In this document: positions 39,554-42,502 of the stretch, piece by piece
Layout: each line of letters opens with the position of its first letter
How positions within the stretch are numbered: the first letter of the stretch is position 1
The notes under the pieces: model-generated
What the model saw: the letters and a program-made list of their open reading frames with translations, nothing else
Database searches by the model: none
What the model was told of the DNA's origin: nothing
Made by a program: the position numbers and the translations under genes
From: Clostridiales bacterium
Lineage (GTDB): Bacteria > Bacillota > Clostridia > Oscillospirales > Butyricicoccaceae
Length of the DNA: 42,502 nt
Direction of reading: 5' to 3'
NCBI GenBank assembly: GCA_019418305.1
Contig: DYCA01000008.1
Location: forward strand, 344-42,845

Positions 39554-41170
39554 TCAACCGCGCAGATATTCCTGCAGGGTGGCGCGTACCGCGCCCGGTC
39601 CGGCAATGAGCTTGCCGAACATGGTTTCGATCTTGTCGGCCAGACCGTTTTCCACCAGATCGGCGGCAAACACAGCCGTATTGGACAGAATCGGACGCAG
39701 CTTATCGCCCACGCTCTCGGGCTTGCCCAGCTCGATGCCGGCCAGCTGCTGCTGGAGGGTTTCGAGCATCGGGTCGGAGGAAACCTCCATCGTTTCTCCC
39801 TTGTCGTCCACGCCGAGCAGATAACGCAGCCAGCCCGCAATCGCCAGCGGGATAAACGTCAGGCTCTTGACGTCCAGCTTGTCGGACGCAATATAGCTCT
39901 TGATGGTTTCGCCAAAGCGAATCGGAATCTTCTGAGAGGTATCGGTGGCGATGCGCTGCGGGGTGTCCGGGATAAACGGGTTCGGGAAGCGCTGGCCGAC
40001 AACCTCAGCGATGAAGTCCGCGGGCTTGATGATGCCCGGGTCGGTCACGACCGGCATGCCCTCGTCATAGCCGATGTGCTCGATGAGGCCCTTCAGCTCG
40101 GTGTCCTGCATTTCGGCGGCGATGCTGGTGTAGCCCAGCAGGCAGCCGTAAACCGCAAGCGCGGTGTGCAACGGGTTCAGGCAGGTCGTGACCTTCATGC
40201 GCTCGGTCTTGTTGACCGTATCGCGGTCGGTCATGTACACGCCCGCCTTTTCCAGTGCCGGACGGCCATTCGGGAAGTTATCCTCAACGACCAGATACTG
40301 CGGGATCTCCGCGTTGACAAACGGCGCAATAAAGGTGTTGCGGCTGGTGACGATCGGCTCCATGTCCTCGATGCCATCGGCCAGCAGCGCTTCTTCCACT
40401 TCCTTGGCCGGACGCGGGGTGATCTTGTCGATCATGCTCCACGGGAAGGCAACGCGGCTCTCATCCTGCATGTAGGAAACAAAGCCGTCGTCGACCAGAC
40501 CGTTCTGCTTCCACGCTTCGACAACCTCGAGCACGCTGCCGCGCAGCTTTTCGCCGTTGTGCGAGCAGTTGTCCATGCTGGCCAGTGCGATGGGGTACGC
40601 GCCTGCCTTGTAGCGCTCGTACATCAGCGCTGCAACCATGCTCATCGCGTGGCGCGCGCCGGACGGGCCGGCCTTCATGTCCTCCACGACCACTGGCATC
40701 AGCTCGCCCTGAATGTTGCGCAGCGCATAGCCCTTTTCGGTGATCGTGAAGCTGACCAGCTGCAAAGACGGATTCACGAAAATCTTACGCAGCTTTTCCA
40801 TCTCGGCCGCGTCCGTGCTGTCCGCGCAAACGCTGTCCGCGATGGATGCGACAATCTCCCGCTCGGTCGTGCCGTCCGGCTTGAGGCCGACCATCATGGT
40901 CAGCTCATCGTGCGGCTTGTAGATCTTCTTGATGATGTCATAGTCGAAGGTGTCGCCCGCAATGATACCGCAGGTGGCCTCGCCTTTGTTGAGCAGCTCC
41001 TGCTGCAGCATCGCCACAAAGCCACGGAAAATGTTGCCCGCGCCAAAATGTACCCAAACCGGAGTTTCCGCGGTCTGCGCACGCATCTTCTGCACGTCAA
41101 ACTGCGGCAGCTTGACGCCGACCGCCTGCCAGCCTTCCTTGTCCTGCAATGCTTCCAGACAGAGTTTCAT
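39554..41170 (-). CDS. Mannitol dehydrogenase-family oxidoreductase (UxuB/fructuronate reductase-like)
   Basis: 538 residues from the start at 41170 (MKLCLEALQDKEGWQ), with an AAAGGAATGG site; the frame extends to 41254 without support. It belongs to the long-chain polyol dehydrogenase family that interconverts fructuronate and mannonate or fructose and mannitol with NAD. Markers: VHFGAGNIFRGFVA (cofactor loop), SFTITEKGYAL, ALASMDNCSHNGEKLRGSV, AFPWSMIDKITPRP, and the catalytic segment ERMKVTTCLNPLHTALAVYG with lysine and histidine. LTFIPLAIAGWLRYL is typical of the C-terminal domain. It is downstream of a TRAP permease in one unit, which suggests uptake and reduction or oxidation of a hexuronate or polyol. 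Confidence 0.87.
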   Translation of the reverse strand: MKLCLEALQDKEGWQAVGVKLPQFDVQKMRAQTAETPVWVHFGAGNIFRGFVAMLQQELLNKGEATCGIIAGDTFDYDIIKKIYKPHDELTMMVGLKPDGTTEREIVASIADSVCADSTDAAEMEKLRKIFVNPSLQLVSFTITEKGYALRNIQGELMPVVVEDMKAGPSGARHAMSMVAALMYERYKAGAYPIALASMDNCSHNGEKLRGSVLEVVEAWKQNGLVDDGFVSYMQDESRVAFPWSMIDKITPRPAKEVEEALLADGIEDMEPIVTSRNTFIAPFVNAEIPQYLVVEDNFPNGRPALEKAGVYMTDRDTVNKTERMKVTTCLNPLHTALAVYGCLLGYTSIAAEMQDTELKGLIEHIGYDEGMPVVTDPGIIKPADFIAEVVGQRFPNPFIPDTPQRIATDTSQKIPIRFGETIKSYIASDKLDVKSLTFIPLAIAGWLRYLLGVDDKGETMEVSSDPMLETLQQQLAGIELGKPESVGDKLRPILSNTAVFAADLVENGLADKIETMFGKLIAGPGAVRATLQEYLRG

Positions 41171-41276
41171 ACTACCATTCCTTTCGCAACTATCAAAGGG
41201 TTTTGCAACGGTACCCGCGGCTATCCTGTCAATGGCGCAGGATAGCCACAACACACCAATTGTTTCTGTTTTTGTC

Positions 41277-42502
41277 TTAAATCAGTCCGGCCGCCATCGG
41301 CAATCCAAGGCTGACCATCGGAACATAAGTGACCAGCAGCAAACCGATCAGGATCGCTACATAATACCAGAGCATATATGGCATGACCTTGGACAGGCTT
41401 GATCGCCCAACCTTAATGGCCACAAACAGCGTATTACCGACCGGCGGAGTGATGTTGCCGATGCACAGGTTGTACACCAGAATCAGGCCGAACTGCACGG
41501 GGTCCATGCCGAAAGTCTTAACGACCGGCAGGAACAGGGGCGTGAAAATGAGAATCGCGGGGGTAACGTCCATAAACGTACCTGCAATCAGCAGGATAAC
41601 GTTCATAATCAGCAGGATGATGATGGGGTTCTGCGTCAGACCGAGCAGCGCCTCGGAAATCGCCTGCGGAATCTGTGTGAACGCCATCACCCAGCCGAGG
41701 ATATTGGACACGCCGATTAAGAATACGACCATGCCGCTCATCTTGGCGCTTTCCACTACGATATTCCAGAAGGACTTGAGCGTGATATTCCGATAGCAGA
41801 TACCCAGAATCAGCGCGTAAACCGCCGCGATGGCCGAGCCTTCGGTAGCGGTGAAGATACCGCCGATGATGCCGCCGATGACAACAACAATCAGGGACAG
41901 CGACGGAATCGCCTTCAAAGTGCACACGCCGAGGTTTTTCCAATCAAATTTACCGGGCATGCCCTTGTAGCCCTTTTTCTTGGCAATGATAATCGCCACC
42001 GCCATACAGCACAGCGCCCAGATGATGCCGGGAATATAACCGGCCATGAACAGCGCCGCAACCGACGTACCGCCCGCTGCGAGCGAGTAGGTAATCAGTG
42101 CATTCGAAGGCGGAATCAGCAGACCGGACGGGGCGGATGCGCCGTTGGTTGCCGCACAGAGCGCCTTGTCATAGCCCTGCTCCTCTTCGCCCTTTTCCAC
42201 CATGCTGCCGACTGCGGCGGCCGCGGCCGAAGCCGAACCGGAAATCGCACCGAACAGCGCGTTTGCGCCGATGTTGGTCACCAGCAGCGCGCCGGGCAGC
42301 TTGCCCAGAATCGCCATGACGAAATCGACCAGCCGCTTGGCGATACCGCCCTGATTCATCAGGTTGCCCGCAAGGATAAAGAACGGGATGGCGGTCAGGC
42401 TGAACTTGCTCATGCCCACAAAGATACGCTGAGCGCCGGTTACCACCGATACTTCCAGCGAAACCGTCTGCAGAATCGCAATCAGCGAGGAAATACCAAT
42501 GG
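41277..42502 (-). CDS. dctM: TRAP transporter large permease (DctM), C-terminal part (cut by window edge)
   Basis: At least 407 residues; the frame stays open to the right edge, reading IGISSLIAILQTVSLEVSVVTGAQRIF across it, so the N terminus lies outside. It is the large membrane subunit of a TRAP carboxylate importer with about 10 visible hydrophobic segments. Markers: KFSLTAIPFFILAGNLMNQGGIAKRLVDF (in part), GASAPSGLLIPPSNALITYSLAAGG in part, YIPGIIWALCCMAVAI, and MDVTPAILIFTPLFLPVVKTFGMDPVQFG in part, followed by CIGNITPPVGNTLFVA. The partner genes dctP and dctQ are expected beyond the edge. It precedes the UxuB-like gene by about 105 bases, suggesting a shared hexuronate or polyol substrate. 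Confidence 0.93.
   Translation of the reverse strand, partial: IGISSLIAILQTVSLEVSVVTGAQRIFVGMSKFSLTAIPFFILAGNLMNQGGIAKRLVDFVMAILGKLPGALLVTNIGANALFGAISGSASAAAAAVGSMVEKGEEEQGYDKALCAATNGASAPSGLLIPPSNALITYSLAAGGTSVAALFMAGYIPGIIWALCCMAVAIIIAKKKGYKGMPGKFDWKNLGVCTLKAIPSLSLIVVVIGGIIGGIFTATEGSAIAAVYALILGICYRNITLKSFWNIVVESAKMSGMVVFLIGVSNILGWVMAFTQIPQAISEALLGLTQNPIIILLIMNVILLIAGTFMDVTPAILIFTPLFLPVVKTFGMDPVQFGLILVYNLCIGNITPPVGNTLFVAIKVGRSSLSKVMPYMLWYYVAILIGLLLVTYVPMVSLGLPMAAGLI

Noticed and set aside
1..42502. tRNA or rRNA genes, CRISPR arrays, insertion sequences, phage or conjugation genes
   Set aside because: None was recognised on either strand by eye; short structured RNAs could have escaped notice.

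Overview
The window reads as a chromosomal segment of a strictly anaerobic, spore-former-class Firmicute (Clostridia, probably an Oscillospiraceae/Ruminococcaceae-type gut bacterium). The reasons are the cobalt-early (anaerobic) cobalamin enzymes, a CobA-HemD fusion, strong AAGGAGG-type ribosome binding sites, S-layer (SLH) anchoring, and TRAP and tripartite tricarboxylate transporters. No rRNA, tRNA, CRISPR or insertion sequence was seen. Base composition varies: the tetrapyrrole genes are very GC-rich, the tctAB region is clearly AT-richer.

Region 1 (1-13653, all minus strand) makes tetrapyrroles and takes up cobalt. A vegetative promoter drives cbiQ-cbiO. A second promoter followed by a cobalamin riboswitch (11655-11824) heads a very long, overlap-coupled unit: cbiM, cbiN, cbiD, cbiL, cbiF, cbiG, hemA, cbiH, cbiJ, a precorrin-2 dehydrogenase remnant, hemC, cobA-hemD, hemB and hemL (cut by the left edge). 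Glutamyl-tRNA to uroporphyrinogen III and the first corrin methylations are thus under one B12-sensing switch. Two genes show reading-frame damage: cbiG is broken exactly between its middle and C-terminal domains, and the precorrin-2 dehydrogenase survives only as an out-of-frame C-terminal remnant behind cbiJ, without its nucleotide-binding loop.

Region 2 (13741-29272) is the most unusual part: an apparently self-contained sigma-54 catabolic module. A PrpR-type enhancer-binding activator (23903-25849) sits between two good -24/-12 promoters. The leftward one (23703-23720) reads a ten-gene operon: a hydroxyacid dehydrogenase, tctB-tctA-tctC, an HpcH/HpaI aldolase, an RraA-like aldolase, a split transketolase, rpoN itself and an Ldh2-type dehydrogenase. 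The rightward one (26034-26050) reads a 3-hydroxyacyl-CoA-dehydrogenase-like enzyme, a second D-2-hydroxyacid dehydrogenase and glycerate 2-kinase. The likely job is uptake and breakdown of a hydroxylated di- or tricarboxylate or sugar acid through pyruvate, hydroxypyruvate and glycerate; the substrate cannot be read from sequence alone.

Region 3 (29369-31112) is a single siroheme nitrite/sulfite reductase gene between terminators. Region 4 (31122-35630) is an inositol-like operon (iolC, class II aldolase, iolB, iolI-like) with a divergent DeoR/IolR-type regulator, well-formed divergent promoters and repeated ACTTTCG operator-like sites. Region 5 (35651-42502) has a 1182-residue secreted, SLH-anchored metallophosphoesterase with a LamG-like domain, a mannitol-dehydrogenase-family (UxuB-like) oxidoreductase and a TRAP transporter large permease cut by the right edge.
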